Source of the DNA: Prevotella sp.
Lineage (GTDB): Bacteria > Bacteroidota > Bacteroidia > Bacteroidales > Bacteroidaceae
DNA length: 64,000 nt
Direction of reading: 5' to 3'
Assembly (NCBI GenBank): GCA_017428805.1
Contig: JAFRQC010000017.1
Span: forward strand, 19,842-83,841
The position numbers and the translations under genes were made by a program. The first letter of the stretch is position 1, and the number at the start of each line of letters is the position of its first letter. A model generated the notes under the pieces. The model was not told where the DNA came from. It made no database searches and saw nothing but the letters and a program-made list of their open reading frames with translations. Below, piece after piece: positions 18,023-27,069 of the stretch.

Positions 18023-19274
18023 ATTTCTTGAATACGACACAGGCGTTATGACCACCGAAACCGAACGTGTTGCTCAGTCCGGCACGCACCACGCGCTTTT
18101 GTGCCTTGTTGAAGGTGAAGTTCAGATCGTAGTCGATCTCAGGATCCTTGTCCTCCTCGTCGTGGTTGATTGTCGGAGGAACGATATCGTTCTGCACGGC
18201 GAGCACGGTGGCCATAGCCTCCACAGCTCCGGCGGCACCCAGCATGTGACCCGTCATCGACTTTGTCGACGAGATGTTCAGCTTATAGGCAGCATCGCCG
18301 AAGACCTCCTTGATGGCCTTGGCCTCAGAGATGTCACCGACGTGTGTCGATGTGCCGTGTACATTGATATAATCGATATCCTCAGGCTTCATGCCGGCAT
18401 CCTCAAGGGCGTTCTGCATGACGAGCTTGGCACCCAGTCCCTCAGGATGAGAGGCTGTGATGTGATGGGCGTCGGCACTCATGCCGGCACCAACCATCTC
18501 GGCATAGATCTTCGCACCACGGGCCTTGGCGTGCTCCAGCTCCTCCAGGATGAGACAGCCGGCACCCTCAGCCATAATGAATCCGTCGCGACTGGCGCTG
18601 AACGGACGGCTGGCCTTCTCTGGCTCATCATTACGGGTAGAGAGGGCGTGCATGGCGTTGAAACCACCTACACCTGTGGCACAGATGGCAGCCTCAGCAC
18701 CACCAGCTACAATAGCATTGGCCTTGCCCAGACGAATCAGGTTGAAGGCGTCTGCCAGCGCGTTGCTTGAAGAAGCACAGGCGGAAGCGGTGATATAGTT
18801 GGGTCCGTGGAAACCATACATAATGGAAATCTGTCCGGCGGCGATGTCGGCAATCATCTTGGGAATGAAGAAGGGGTTGTACTTCGGGCCATTCTCCTTG
18901 TTGAGTGCATAGTACGACACTTCTTCCTCAAAGGTCTTTATACCCCCGATACCGACGCCGAAGACTACGCCGATGCGGTTCTTGTCCTCCTGCTCCAGGT
19001 CCCAGCCGCAGTCTTTCACGGCCTGGATGGCAGCAATCATGGCGAACTGCGTATAGCGGTCCATCTTACGGGCTTCCTTGCGATCCAGATAATCGTTGAT
19101 GTTGAGGTTCTTTACCTCACAGGCAAACTTCGTCTTAAACAGGCTTGTATCAAACAAGGTGATAGGAGCAGCTCCACTAACACCGTTGACGAGGTTGTTC
19201 CACATCTCCTCAGGCGTATTGCCTACAGGAGTCACAGCACCTAAGCCTGTAACGACTACTCTTTTTAATTCCAT
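18012..19274 (-). CDS. fabF: 3-oxoacyl-ACP synthase II (KASII)
   Basis: Condenses malonyl-ACP with acyl-ACP in fatty-acid elongation. Start at ATG 19274 gives MELKRVVVTGLGAVTPVGN, the conserved N-terminus; the upstream extension would read through the terminator hairpin. The catalytic Cys166 is in ITASACASSSNA; the two His are in NVHGTSTHVGD and KSMTGHMLGAAGAVE, and the late FGFGGHNA block is present. 420 residues, usual length. It lies between acpP and rnc on the same strand, the standard Bacteroidetes order. Confidence 0.96.
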
Positions 19275-19280
19275 AAACTC

Positions 19281-19320
19281 AAAAAAAATATGGTTTGCCC
19301 CTGAGTGGGAGCAAACCATA
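19281..19320 (-). terminator. Terminator-like hairpin between acpP and fabF
   Basis: On the minus strand TATGGTTTGC (19320-19311) pairs perfectly with GCAAACCATA (19298-19289) and is followed by eight T. It lies after the acpP stop and just before the fabF start, so it probably ends most acpP transcripts and lets fewer reach fabF and rnc. Confidence 0.75.
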
Positions 19321-19334
19321 CAATATCCATAAAT

Positions 19335-19571
19335 TTATTTTGCGTTCTCCTCGATGTAAGCGATAGCGTCACCAACGGTACCAATCTTCTCAGCCTTATC
19401 GTCGGGGATGGAGATACCAAACTCCTTCTCAAACTCCATGATCAACTCAACGGTATCCAGTGAATCTGCACCCAGATCATTGGTGAAGCTGGCCTCTGCC
19501 TTCACTTCTGCTTCGTCAACACCCAGTTTGTCTACAATAATTGCCTTTACTTTGCTTTCAATTTCTGACAT
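19335..19571 (-). CDS. acpP: Acyl carrier protein
   Basis: 78 residues, acidic and helical. The phosphopantetheine attachment site is Ser37 in [15 protein letters not shown]. It carries growing acyl chains in fatty-acid synthesis. It heads the acpP-fabF-rnc run; a TTACTTTG box on the minus strand (19647-19654) is the probable promoter. Confidence 0.96.
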   Translation of the reverse strand: MSEIESKVKAIIVDKLGVDEAEVKAEASFTNDLGADSLDTVELIMEFEKEFGISIPDDKAEKIGTVGDAIAYIEENAK

Positions 19572-19646
19572 AATTTTAATCTTTAAAACGTTAATAATGA
19601 CTTTGCTATCTTGAAAATTTTACGGCTTTTTGCCGAAATCGGGTGC

Positions 19647-19654
19647 AAAGTAAC
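19647..19654 (-). promoter_or_regulatory. -7-like promoter box of acpP
   Basis: Minus-strand TTACTTTG departs from TAnnTTTG at one base. It lies about 75 bases before the acpP start codon. The region to 19821 is A/T rich and has no gene. Confidence 0.5.
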
Positions 19655-19821
19655 ACATTTTCTTTCACTTACGCAAATTTTTTTATGAAAAACTGCACCT
19701 TTATTGCACACTATGGGGGTATTTGTGCAAAAAATTGCCCGATTTTGACCCCATTTTTCTAATAAAAAGAAAAAATATACGAAAAACTGAACAATTCGTT
19801 GGTTATTTGAAAAAGATTCCG

Positions 19822-19829
19822 TAGCTTTG
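19822..19829 (+). promoter_or_regulatory. -7 promoter box of the DUF4254 gene
   Basis: TAGCTTTG fits TAnnTTTG and lies 21 bases before the ATG at 19851. A start upstream at 19827 would fall inside this box, which decides for 19851. Confidence 0.65.
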
Positions 19830-19850
19830 CGGAATAAAAACAAAAAGAGC

Positions 19851-20456
19851 ATGCTATTTACCGAACAAGCCAACCAGATTTTCAACAGGGCGATAGCCGA
19901 TTACCACGTGACGGACCATGTCGATACGCCCATTCACAATCCGTATCCCAAAGACAGTATTGAATACAGTCTTTATCTGAAATGCTGGATCGACACCGTT
20001 CAGTGGCATTTTGAGGATCTGATCCGCGACCCGCAAATCGACCCCGTCGAGGCCCTGTTGCTGAAACGCCGCATTGACAAGAGTAACCAGGACCGTACAG
20101 ACCTGGTGGAAGAGATCGACTCCTGGTTCCGTCAGCACTACAGCGAAGTGAAGGTGTTGCCAGAGGCCCGTCTGAACACAGAGAGCCCTGCCTGGGCCGT
20201 AGATCGTCTGAGCATCCTCGCCCTGAAGATCTATCACATGCAGGAACAGGTGGAGCGCCAAGATGCCGAGGCAGACCATATTGCCAAGTGTCAGGCAAAG
20301 CTCAACGTGCTGTTGGAGCAACAGAAAGACCTCTCGCTGGCCATCGACCAGTTGTTGGAGGATATCGAGGCCGGACGTAAGTATATGAAGGTCTATCGTC
20401 AGATGAAGATGTACAACGACCCAGCCACTAATCCTGTCCTCTACAAGAAATCATAA
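19851..20456 (+). CDS. DUF4254 protein
   Basis: A 201-residue soluble helical protein beginning MLFTEQANQIFNRAI. Conserved-looking parts are NPYPKDSIEYSLYLKCWIDT, WHFEDLIRDPQIDP and LLKRRIDKSNQDRTDLVEEI. The family is found in Bacteroidetes beside heptosyltransferase-like glycosyltransferases, as here, which suggests a role in lipopolysaccharide core assembly, but the activity is unknown. The spacer to the next gene is made wholly of a 7-base repeat. Confidence 0.8.
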   Translation: MLFTEQANQIFNRAIADYHVTDHVDTPIHNPYPKDSIEYSLYLKCWIDTVQWHFEDLIRDPQIDPVEALLLKRRIDKSNQDRTDLVEEIDSWFRQHYSEVKVLPEARLNTESPAWAVDRLSILALKIYHMQEQVERQDAEADHIAKCQAKLNVLLEQQKDLSLAIDQLLEDIEAGRKYMKVYRQMKMYNDPATNPVLYKKS

Positions 20457-20489
20457 AGCTCAAAGTTCAAAGCTCAAAGTTCAAAGTCA
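20455..20489. repeat. Heptamer tandem repeat (AAAGYTC)5
   Basis: Five 7-base units (AAAGCTC, AAAGTTC, AAAGCTC, AAAGTTC, AAAGTCA) fill the entire gap from the DUF4254 stop codon to the ATG of the glycosyltransferase. Confidence 0.9.
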
Positions 20490-21542
20490 ATGAGGAAGGA
20501 GCATATATTGGTCATACGGTTCTCGGCACTGGGCGATGTGGCAATGGCCGTCCCCGTGGTGTGGGCATTGGCGACACAGTATCCCGATGTCCGGATTACC
20601 GTGCTCAGCCGCGCCTTCGCAAGACCCCTGTTCGATGACCTGGCTCCTAACGTGAACTTTATGGAGGCTGACCTCAAGCAGGAATATCGTGGTATGCGAG
20701 GCCTCAATGCCCTTTATCGCCGACTGGTGGCCAAGCAGTTCACCAAGGTTGCCGACCTTCATGACGTGTTGCGCTCTGAATATCTCCGCATGCGGTTTAA
20801 TGTAGGCCACTACCGTGTGGAGCATATCCGCAAGCACCGCAAACAGCGCCGGCAGTTGACGAAGGACCACAAGAAAGTCATGCATGCCCTACCCTCCTCT
20901 TTCAAGAGTTACTCAGAAGTCTTTGCACGCCTGGGCTATCCTGTCGATATCAAACAGTTCCACAGCATCTTCCCAGCAGAAGGCGGTAACCTGAATATGC
21001 TGCCCAAGGAGATAGGTCCTAAGAAGAATTTCCAGCAGTGGATCGGCATTGCCCCCTTTGCAGCCCACGAAGGAAAGGTTTATCCGCCAAGGCTGATGGA
21101 ACAAGTCATCCAGCAACTGCTCCAAAAATATCCCAAGGCCCGTATCTTCCTCTTTGGTCGTGGCGATCAGGAGAACGAATATTTCAGCCAGTGGACGGAA
21201 CGCTACCCCCAGTGTCTGTCTGTATCTCAGTACTGTGAGTCGATGTATCAGGAACTGATCCTGATGAGCCATCTGGATGCTATGCTGTCGATGGACTCAG
21301 CCAATATGCATCTGGCCTCGCTTACTGGCACGCCCGTTGTCAGCGTCTGGGGCGCCACCCACCCGATGGCAGGATTCCTTGGCTTCAACCAGTCGGAGGA
21401 TAACATCATCCAGCTGAATCTCGACTGCCGCCCGTGCAGCATCTATGGCAACAAACCCTGCCGTCGCGGCGACTATGCTTGTTTACAGAACATTCCGCCT
21501 GAGCGGATTGTTGAGAGAATATCAACCCTGATTAATAACTAA
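20490..21542 (+). CDS. Glycosyltransferase family 9 (heptosyltransferase-like)
   Basis: A 350-residue GT-B enzyme. HILVIRFSALGDVAMAVPVV is the N-terminal glycine-loop block of ADP-heptose:LPS heptosyltransferases. The C-terminal donor site shows LDAMLSMDSANMHLASLTGT followed by VVSVWGATHP. A Cys-bearing tail (DCRPCSIYGNKPCRRGDYAC) is common in this family. It probably adds a heptose or related sugar to the LPS core on the cytoplasmic face of the inner membrane. Cotranscribed with DUF4254. Confidence 0.88.
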   Translation: MRKEHILVIRFSALGDVAMAVPVVWALATQYPDVRITVLSRAFARPLFDDLAPNVNFMEADLKQEYRGMRGLNALYRRLVAKQFTKVADLHDVLRSEYLRMRFNVGHYRVEHIRKHRKQRRQLTKDHKKVMHALPSSFKSYSEVFARLGYPVDIKQFHSIFPAEGGNLNMLPKEIGPKKNFQQWIGIAPFAAHEGKVYPPRLMEQVIQQLLQKYPKARIFLFGRGDQENEYFSQWTERYPQCLSVSQYCESMYQELILMSHLDAMLSMDSANMHLASLTGTPVVSVWGATHPMAGFLGFNQSEDNIIQLNLDCRPCSIYGNKPCRRGDYACLQNIPPERIVERISTLINN

Positions 21543-21556
21543 ACATTTAAAAGCTT

Positions 21557-21712
21557 ATGAAGTACATTTGTGAAATTTGCGGTTACGTCTACGACCCCGC
21601 AGTAGGTGATCCCGATGGCGGCATCCCCGCAGGAACAGCGTTTGAGAACATCCCCGACGATTGGGTATGCCCCATCTGCGGTGTCGGCAAGAGTGATTTC
21701 AAACCCGAGTAA
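21557..21712 (+). CDS. Rubredoxin
   Basis: A 51-residue protein, [20 protein letters not shown] to DFKPE. Two CxxC knuckles (CEIC near the start and CPIC in [10 protein letters not shown]) bind one iron. It is a small electron carrier, in anaerobes often serving peroxide or superoxide detoxification. It follows the glycosyltransferase by 14 bases and precedes a strong terminator, so it may be the last gene of that run. Confidence 0.95.
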   Translation: MKYICEICGYVYDPAVGDPDGGIPAGTAFENIPDDWVCPICGVGKSDFKPE

Positions 21713-21720
21713 TTATTATT

Positions 21721-21750
21721 AATAAGGTGGCAAGGATGTGCCACCTTATT
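21721..21750. terminator. Bidirectional terminator
   Basis: AATAAGGTGGCA and TGCCACCTTATT form a perfect 12-bp stem with a six-base loop, placed between the converging rubredoxin and trmH genes, with A/T-rich flanks on both sides. Confidence 0.85.
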
Positions 21751-21753
21751 TAT

Positions 21754-22281
21754 TTATAATAGGGCTTTTGCAAAGTGCCAGATGATGATGCCTGCAGCGA
21801 CGGAGACGTTGAGGGAGTGCTTGGTGCCGAACTGGGGGATTTCCAGACAGCCATCGGAGGCATCAACGACTTCCTGATGGACGCCCTTTACCTCGTTGCC
21901 GAGAACAACAGCGTATTTCTTATCAGGAGCGGGCGAGAAGGTCTGGAGCATCGTGGAGCCGTGAGCCTGTTCGACAGAGAAGATTTCATAGCCTGCAGAC
22001 TTCAAGGACTCAATAGCCTCAAGAGCCGTAGGGTAATACTGCCAGGCGACGCTGTCCTCAGCCCCCAAAGCGGTCTTATGGATCTCAGTGCTGGGAGGCG
22101 TGGAGGTGATGCCACAGAGATAAACAGCCTCAACGCGGAAGGCATCGCCAGTGCGGAAGACACTGCCCACGTTGTGCATCGATCGCACATCGTCGAGCAC
22201 CACTACCAGCGGCAGTTTCTTAGCCTCACGGAACTCTTCTACCGTGAGGCGCTGCATCTCTATCGTACGAAGTTTCTTCAA
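21754..22281 (-). CDS. SpoU/TrmH-family RNA 2'-O-methyltransferase
   Basis: SPOUT methyltransferase acting on tRNA or rRNA ribose. Motif 1 is VVLDDVRSMHNVGSVFRTGDAF, motif 2 is YAVVLGNEVKGV, motif 3 is CLEIPQFGTKHSLNVSVAAG; the knot fold is complete. I favour a TTG start at 22281, giving MKKLRTIEMQRLTVEEF, one base after the stop of the upstream beta-barrel gene. The longer in-frame start at 22305 is also TTG and overlaps that gene. ATG at 22257 is the fallback. Exact RNA target unknown. Confidence 0.85.
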   Translation of the reverse strand: MKKLRTIEMQRLTVEEFREAKKLPLVVVLDDVRSMHNVGSVFRTGDAFRVEAVYLCGITSTPPSTEIHKTALGAEDSVAWQYYPTALEAIESLKSAGYEIFSVEQAHGSTMLQTFSPAPDKKYAVVLGNEVKGVHQEVVDASDGCLEIPQFGTKHSLNVSVAAGIIIWHFAKALL

Positions 22282-22282
22282 A

Positions 22283-22906
22283 TTATAAGCTGAATTTATA
22301 GCCAAGCGTGATGGCGAACACTTTGTTATGGATAGCGTCGGTACTGCCTGAGAGCAGTTTTGTCACACCTATGTTATAACGTGCATCGATCGTCACCCTG
22401 TTATACTCAAAGGAGAAGCCTATTGGAAAAGACAGGTCGAACGTGTTCATCTTAACATCTTCTCCAGGAAACAGCAATGACAACATCTTGTCAAAGTCCA
22501 ACTTTTCATCTCCATGCCGAATGTTTGCCTTTACACGGAAAGCAGGCTGAATACCAGCCTTAAGGGCCAGACCTGGCAGAATATAGTAATTGGCGGTGAT
22601 GGGGAGGGCTCCATAATACAAATTCATTATGGTATTATCATATTGGCTTCCATCTGTGTCATAGTATATTTCATACTTACATCCCTGATCAGTAAACAAC
22701 ACACCAGCGGCGAAACTGAGCTGATCTGTGAAGAATCTCTCAAACTCCACACCATAGGTGACGTTGAGTTTCGACTTGTCGCCGTCGGTGACATTAGAAA
22801 TAGTGACACCTACTCTCGGCTGAATCAGAATGTCACCCTCTTCATACTGAGCCTTGATAGTCAATGTCGCCATCAGCATGGCGAATATAAACACTGTTTT
22901 TCTCAT
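22283..22906 (-). CDS. Outer-membrane beta-barrel protein
   Basis: A 207-residue protein with a signal peptide (MRKTVFIFAMLMATLTIKAQ), then alternating strands typical of the small Bacteroidetes beta-barrel family: LIQPRVGVTISNVTDGD, FFTDQLSFAAGVLFTDQG, VTIDARYNIGVTKLL, ending in the barrel-type C-terminus ITLGYKFSL. Sits in a run lipoprotein, barrel, trmH. Substrate unknown. Confidence 0.8.
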   Translation of the reverse strand: MRKTVFIFAMLMATLTIKAQYEEGDILIQPRVGVTISNVTDGDKSKLNVTYGVEFERFFTDQLSFAAGVLFTDQGCKYEIYYDTDGSQYDNTIMNLYYGALPITANYYILPGLALKAGIQPAFRVKANIRHGDEKLDFDKMLSLLFPGEDVKMNTFDLSFPIGFSFEYNRVTIDARYNIGVTKLLSGSTDAIHNKVFAITLGYKFSL

Positions 22907-22925
22907 TGTATCTATAAATTAAAAA

Positions 22926-23651
22926 CTAAATATCAATACCATCGTCGTAGCCTACTTCTATATCATACACACCCTCGACGGAGAAATCATAGACATAATA
23001 GAAGGGCTGTTCGGTAGTATGCTCGTTTGGTTCACCCTTCTTATGATACATTTTCCCCTTCTTGCCGTAGACTTGCGGATCGACGTTTGACACGTATTTC
23101 AGACCGTCGGCCTTCATATCAGCCATAAACTTATCATACCAAGCACCACTGGAAGTGATGATGCTGAATTGCCTTACCCGGCCTGTCTTACGCGACTCGT
23201 CGAAGAAGAAATTGAAGTGTACACCATAGTAAGGCTTTCCAGTCGACGTGAACTTAAAGTTATCATAATTCACATTATTGCCGAAACAGTAGCTGATGGC
23301 CGGACTGTCGCCACCCCAGTCGGCGTCAGAGATATAACGCTCTGAATACTGCATTGGCAGATCGAGGTCGCCAAAGAGACTGGCAAAGAACTTCTCGTCG
23401 CACTTATATCCAGGCTGTACAATCTCCATCGCCATAGCAAAGGTGAACAACGCCGTGTCTCCCACCGCTTCCTTTGCCTCTGATGCTGCACTATCGGCCG
23501 CAGCTGCAGCCATCTTCTTGGCATAATCTTCAGCTGAGAGTTGCTTGCCTCCTTCAGACGATGACTTCTGACGGCAGGCAGTCGCACACAACAATATAAC
23601 ACAAGCAACGACGAAGGTCATTTTAGACCAGATAATACTTTTCTTTTTCAT
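22926..23651 (-). CDS. Hypothetical lipoprotein
   Basis: 241 residues from ATG 23651 (MKKKSIIWSKMTFVVACVIL) with lipobox LCATAC. An Ala-rich linker (AAAAADSAASEAKEAV) follows, then a mixed alpha/beta domain with SERYISDADWGGDSPAISYC and YYGVHFNFFFDESRKTGRVR. An upstream in-frame start at 23684 is rejected because it lies at the -7 box (TATCTTTG, 23672-23679). No known domain; a periplasmic or outer-membrane location is predicted. Spacing of 19 bases to the beta-barrel gene suggests cotranscription. Confidence 0.75.
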   Translation of the reverse strand: MKKKSIIWSKMTFVVACVILLCATACRQKSSSEGGKQLSAEDYAKKMAAAAADSAASEAKEAVGDTALFTFAMAMEIVQPGYKCDEKFFASLFGDLDLPMQYSERYISDADWGGDSPAISYCFGNNVNYDNFKFTSTGKPYYGVHFNFFFDESRKTGRVRQFSIITSSGAWYDKFMADMKADGLKYVSNVDPQVYGKKGKMYHKKGEPNEHTTEQPFYYVYDFSVEGVYDIEVGYDDGIDI

Positions 23652-23721
23652 AAGCGTTCCTATTTTTGTTGCAAAGATAATCAATAATTTCTTAATTCAT
23701 TATGCATAACGGATAATTTTA

Positions 23722-24094
23722 TAAAATATTGTTGATAAGTGTGTTGATAACTCTGTGGAAAATGTGTTCAGTTATCCACAAAACGACCAGAAGAGAGGCG
23801 AATAATGGGATATCAACAGGTTTATTCACAGGTAATTTGAAAGTTTTCCACGCTTTTTTGCTGAAAAAAGATATAAACTTATTAATTTTGCACCGAAAAA
23901 GGGAATTGTGGATAAAGTTATTGAACGGCTGAGAATCAGAAAGAAACAATTAATGTTTATAGTTGATAAGTTTTAGTTTATAGATGATTACTTATTATGC
24001 AAGAAAAAGGGTAAAAAGTTATCAAGATATTCACGGCATATCATACTTATATTCTCTTATTAAAATTTAAAAATTAAAAGATTAAAATATTTAT
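23722..24094. other. oriC: Candidate chromosomal replication origin (oriC)
   Basis: No gene in 23652-24097. It holds three exact DnaA boxes, TTATCCACA (23772-23780), TTATTCACA (23822-23830) and TGTGGATAA (23907-23915, minus orientation). One near-match, TGTGGAAAA, is at 23754-23762, and GTTGATAA repeats occur at 23731, 23743 and 23962. A 55-base stretch of nearly pure A/T (24040-24094) could unwind. A plus-strand TAATTTTG box (23884-23891) may drive nadA with a long leader. DnaA-box density is what recommends it; the gene strand pattern on the two sides does not switch cleanly, which weakens the case. Confidence 0.55.
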
Positions 24095-24097
24095 GTG

Positions 24098-25087
24098 ATG
24101 TTGAAAAAGGAGTGGAAAGAACAAGGATTCATTGATGAACCAGTAGCTGAAGGCATTGACCTTAAGGCTGAGATCCGTAAGATGTGTGAAGAGAAGGATG
24201 CGATCATCCTGGCTCACTACTATACCATCGGTGATATTCAGGAGATAGCCGACTTTGTTGGTGATTCACTGGCTTTAGCCCGTAAGGCTGCAGAGACAGA
24301 TGCCAAAGTAATGGTGATGTGTGGTGTGCATTTTATGGCAGAGACTTGTAAACTACTCTCACCAGATAAGACAGTACTTTGTCCAGATTTGAATGCAGGC
24401 TGCTCTCTGGCTGATTCCTGCAATGCTGAGGATCTGAAGAAATATAAAGAAGAGCATCCAGGATATCAGGTCATCTCATACGTCAATACAACGGCTGCTG
24501 TGAAAGCTCTGACAGATGTAGTAGTGACTTCAGGTAATGCCAAAAAGGTCGTGGATCAGTTGCCGAAGGATGCCAAACTGATCTTTGGTCCTGACTATAA
24601 CCTTGGTAATTATATCAATGAGGTGACAGGAAGAAAGATGCTTCTCTGGAATGGTGGTTGTCATGTGCATGAACGTTTCTCAGTGAACAAGATTGTTGAG
24701 TTAAAGCAACAGTATCCTGAGGCTGTAGTAATGGCTCATTTGGAATGTAAAGGTCCTGTTTTAGCCTTAGCTGATGTGAAGGGATCGACGGCTACGATGC
24801 TGAATTATGCGCAGCAGAGTGACAAGCAGCAATTTATCGTGGCCACAGAGGCCGGTATTTTGCATGAGATGCAGAGAACGTGTCCCAGCAAGGAATTTAT
24901 ACCTGTGCCTCCTGAAATCAGCGAGAGCGGCCTGGAATGCAGCTGTAATGAGTGTCAGTATATGAAGATGAACACCTTATTAAAGATATATAATACCTTA
25001 AAGTATGGGTGGCCATCGGTAGAGGTGGATCCTGAGATAGCGAAAGAGGCTGTTAAGCCGATTAACAGGATGCTGGAGCTTAGTTAA
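24098..25087 (+). CDS. nadA: Quinolinate synthase A
   Basis: Condenses iminoaspartate with dihydroxyacetone phosphate to quinolinate in NAD synthesis. 329 residues from ATG 24098 (MLKKEWKEQG); a GTG three bases earlier is less likely. [4Fe-4S] ligands are expected in VMCGVHFMAETCK, GGCHVHERF and the ECSCNECQYMKMN stretch. Sugar/phosphate contacts AHYYTIGDIQEIADFVGDSL are conserved. No nadB or nadC adjoins. Its tail overlaps the converging porZ by 8 bases. Confidence 0.95.
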   Translation: MLKKEWKEQGFIDEPVAEGIDLKAEIRKMCEEKDAIILAHYYTIGDIQEIADFVGDSLALARKAAETDAKVMVMCGVHFMAETCKLLSPDKTVLCPDLNAGCSLADSCNAEDLKKYKEEHPGYQVISYVNTTAAVKALTDVVVTSGNAKKVVDQLPKDAKLIFGPDYNLGNYINEVTGRKMLLWNGGCHVHERFSVNKIVELKQQYPEAVVMAHLECKGPVLALADVKGSTATMLNYAQQSDKQQFIVATEAGILHEMQRTCPSKEFIPVPPEISESGLECSCNECQYMKMNTLLKIYNTLKYGWPSVEVDPEIAKEAVKPINRMLELS

Positions 25088-27053
25088 TTACTGCGATCTT
25101 GCAGACGGTGCCTTTACTACCGGAAGAGGTAGCCGTGATGACCATATAGATGCCGGAGGCTACGCGTTTTCCGTTTTTGTCCTTACCATCCCAAGTAAAC
25201 ATACCACCATTGCTTCTTCCTTCTGCGATTAAAGCGCCGTTGGAAGAAGTAATCTTTACGTCTGCATCAAAGGACAGTCCAGTGACGGTAATCAGACCTG
25301 TATAGTCTGGTGTGACAGGATTAGGATAGGCATATACCGTATCATCGTCCATGCTTTCGGCTGGCTCTGAGGCATCACTCATATATGAACAGAGTCCCCT
25401 GTCTGAAAGGAAGAACACTTCGCCAGACGTTGGATTGATGGTGATGTAAGAGACATTATTAGAGATCAGTTTGGAATTAGCCGTTGTGAAACTTTGCAAC
25501 TGCTGCATATTGTCGGCACTGATAAGGAAGGCTCCGGCATTGTCGCTACCAAACCACTTACGGTTTCCACCATCGACAGCAATACTGCTGATACTGACAC
25601 CAGACAACAGATAGTCGGCATAGTCTGTACCATCGTTGCGAGGAATCTTCACCTGATAGAATGTCACACTACTCTCCCCTACTTCACTCTTCTGAATCAT
25701 AAACGGTCCCATATCGGTACCTACCCAGATATTGCCTTCTTTGTCTTCACAGACGCAGGTAATCCAGTTGATGTTATAACGGGTACCATCCTGATTGACA
25801 AAGTTATCGTATTTCACGATGACGTCATTCTCCATATCACAGCAGAAGACTGCCGGCTGTACCCAGTTGTCATTGACGAACCACAACAACCCACGACTGT
25901 CTATGATCAGACTGCGGAAGGCATGCTTGCCGATGCCGTTGCTGTTGGTCAGAACGGCATTATGATGATCAGTCCATTTGTTGGCTACAGGGTCAAACTC
26001 CAAGAGGGTGACATCCTTCGTCTGGTTATTCAGAACCCAGAGGTGACCATTGTTGTCGAACTTCATGCCAGAGATGAGTACATATTCATTGTCCAACTGC
26101 TTACCATTGTCTATGGCACCTCGCAATGGACTATTGTCCTTATTATGATATCTGACAAGTTTACCTTCATTGAATTCATACATACCTGTTCGTCCGCCAA
26201 CAATGACGTATTGTGGATTGCCAGGCATCACATCAAGACAGTTGATGTCAATATACCGATAACCTGTCTTTTCGCTGATATTCTCCTCATAAGTAGTCCA
26301 GTCGTTGCCGTCGTAAACCTGTACGATGCCAGGATAGACTGGGTCGGGAATGCCTGAGATAAAGTAACCGCCTGTGGTATAGAGTTTCCCATTCAGGAAC
26401 TTCGCCTCATAGAAGTGGTTATAATCGGGTCCCATGGGATCCAGCGTCTCTACGATGGAGATATACTTGTCGTAGTCTGCCGTGCTCTTCTCAGGAAGTG
26501 AAGTGGGATAATCAGGATGGTTAGGGGTATAGGTATCGGTAATCTCAGCCTTCTGCATATTGACTTTGATGATGGCAAAGCCAGTGACCAGCCAGGCATA
26601 GATGCCATCGATACGGACGTCAGTAACGGTCTTATCCTCCGTTGTCGACTTGCTATACAGGGCTGAGATATTGATGACGTTTCCCTTGGTATCTATGAGG
26701 TCGATATTAGAATTCTCATAGACAGCAATCAGACGCTTGGCCTGCTGGCTCCAGCCGATATGGGTGATATGGGTATCGTTCAGGCCATTTGTACGGTCAT
26801 AGGTCGTGATACTCTGATCATTGAGGTTATACTGATAAAGTCCGTTGGAGGCCAATACAAAGAGATAGTTGTCGGCTGCATAGATATCCTGTACCTCATG
26901 ATAGGCGAGATAATGTTTCCAAGTGCCGACTTGCGCCCTTACAGGGCTAAATGATGAATAAAAAATGAAAAATGATAAAGCTATCAACCATATCTGTCTG
27001 ATAGATATCAGTTGACTCCAAATACTACGATGTCTATATTTATCATTCATCAT
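25080..27053 (-). CDS. porZ: PorZ-like type IX secretion protein (beta-propellers)
   Basis: 657 residues with signal peptide ending SPVRAQ. GTWKHYLAYHEVQDIYAADN opens two beta-propeller-like regions with repeated stretches such as LFVLASNGLYQYNLNDQS, GNIWVGTDMGPFMI and NRKWFGSDNAGAFLI. The C-terminus is a T9SS-type sorting domain (YAYPNPVTPDYTGLITV, ASGIYMVITATSS). PorZ is part of the T9SS attachment complex that loads A-LPS on cargo at the cell surface. Shorter than the P. gingivalis protein as I recall it. Start codon lies inside an ATCATTT repeat. Follows rdgB by overlap of regulatory bases only. Confidence 0.85.
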   Translation of the reverse strand: MMNDKYRHRSIWSQLISIRQIWLIALSFFIFYSSFSPVRAQVGTWKHYLAYHEVQDIYAADNYLFVLASNGLYQYNLNDQSITTYDRTNGLNDTHITHIGWSQQAKRLIAVYENSNIDLIDTKGNVINISALYSKSTTEDKTVTDVRIDGIYAWLVTGFAIIKVNMQKAEITDTYTPNHPDYPTSLPEKSTADYDKYISIVETLDPMGPDYNHFYEAKFLNGKLYTTGGYFISGIPDPVYPGIVQVYDGNDWTTYEENISEKTGYRYIDINCLDVMPGNPQYVIVGGRTGMYEFNEGKLVRYHNKDNSPLRGAIDNGKQLDNEYVLISGMKFDNNGHLWVLNNQTKDVTLLEFDPVANKWTDHHNAVLTNSNGIGKHAFRSLIIDSRGLLWFVNDNWVQPAVFCCDMENDVIVKYDNFVNQDGTRYNINWITCVCEDKEGNIWVGTDMGPFMIQKSEVGESSVTFYQVKIPRNDGTDYADYLLSGVSISSIAVDGGNRKWFGSDNAGAFLISADNMQQLQSFTTANSKLISNNVSYITINPTSGEVFFLSDRGLCSYMSDASEPAESMDDDTVYAYPNPVTPDYTGLITVTGLSFDADVKITSSNGALIAEGRSNGGMFTWDGKDKNGKRVASGIYMVITATSSGSKGTVCKIAVIN

Positions 27054-27069
27054 TTATCATTTATCATTT
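27042..27069. repeat. Heptamer tandem repeat (ATCATTT)4
   Basis: One ATCATTC and three ATCATTT units span the rdgB stop codon and the porZ start codon. Confidence 0.85.

Noticed and set aside
23719..23949. Short overlapping frames on both strands in the candidate origin
   Set aside because: A/T-driven frames without promoters that cover the DnaA boxes; the segment is better explained as non-coding.
25494..26357. A 287-codon plus-strand frame opposite porZ
   Set aside because: Antisense to a recognisable beta-propeller gene; no promoter and no domain.
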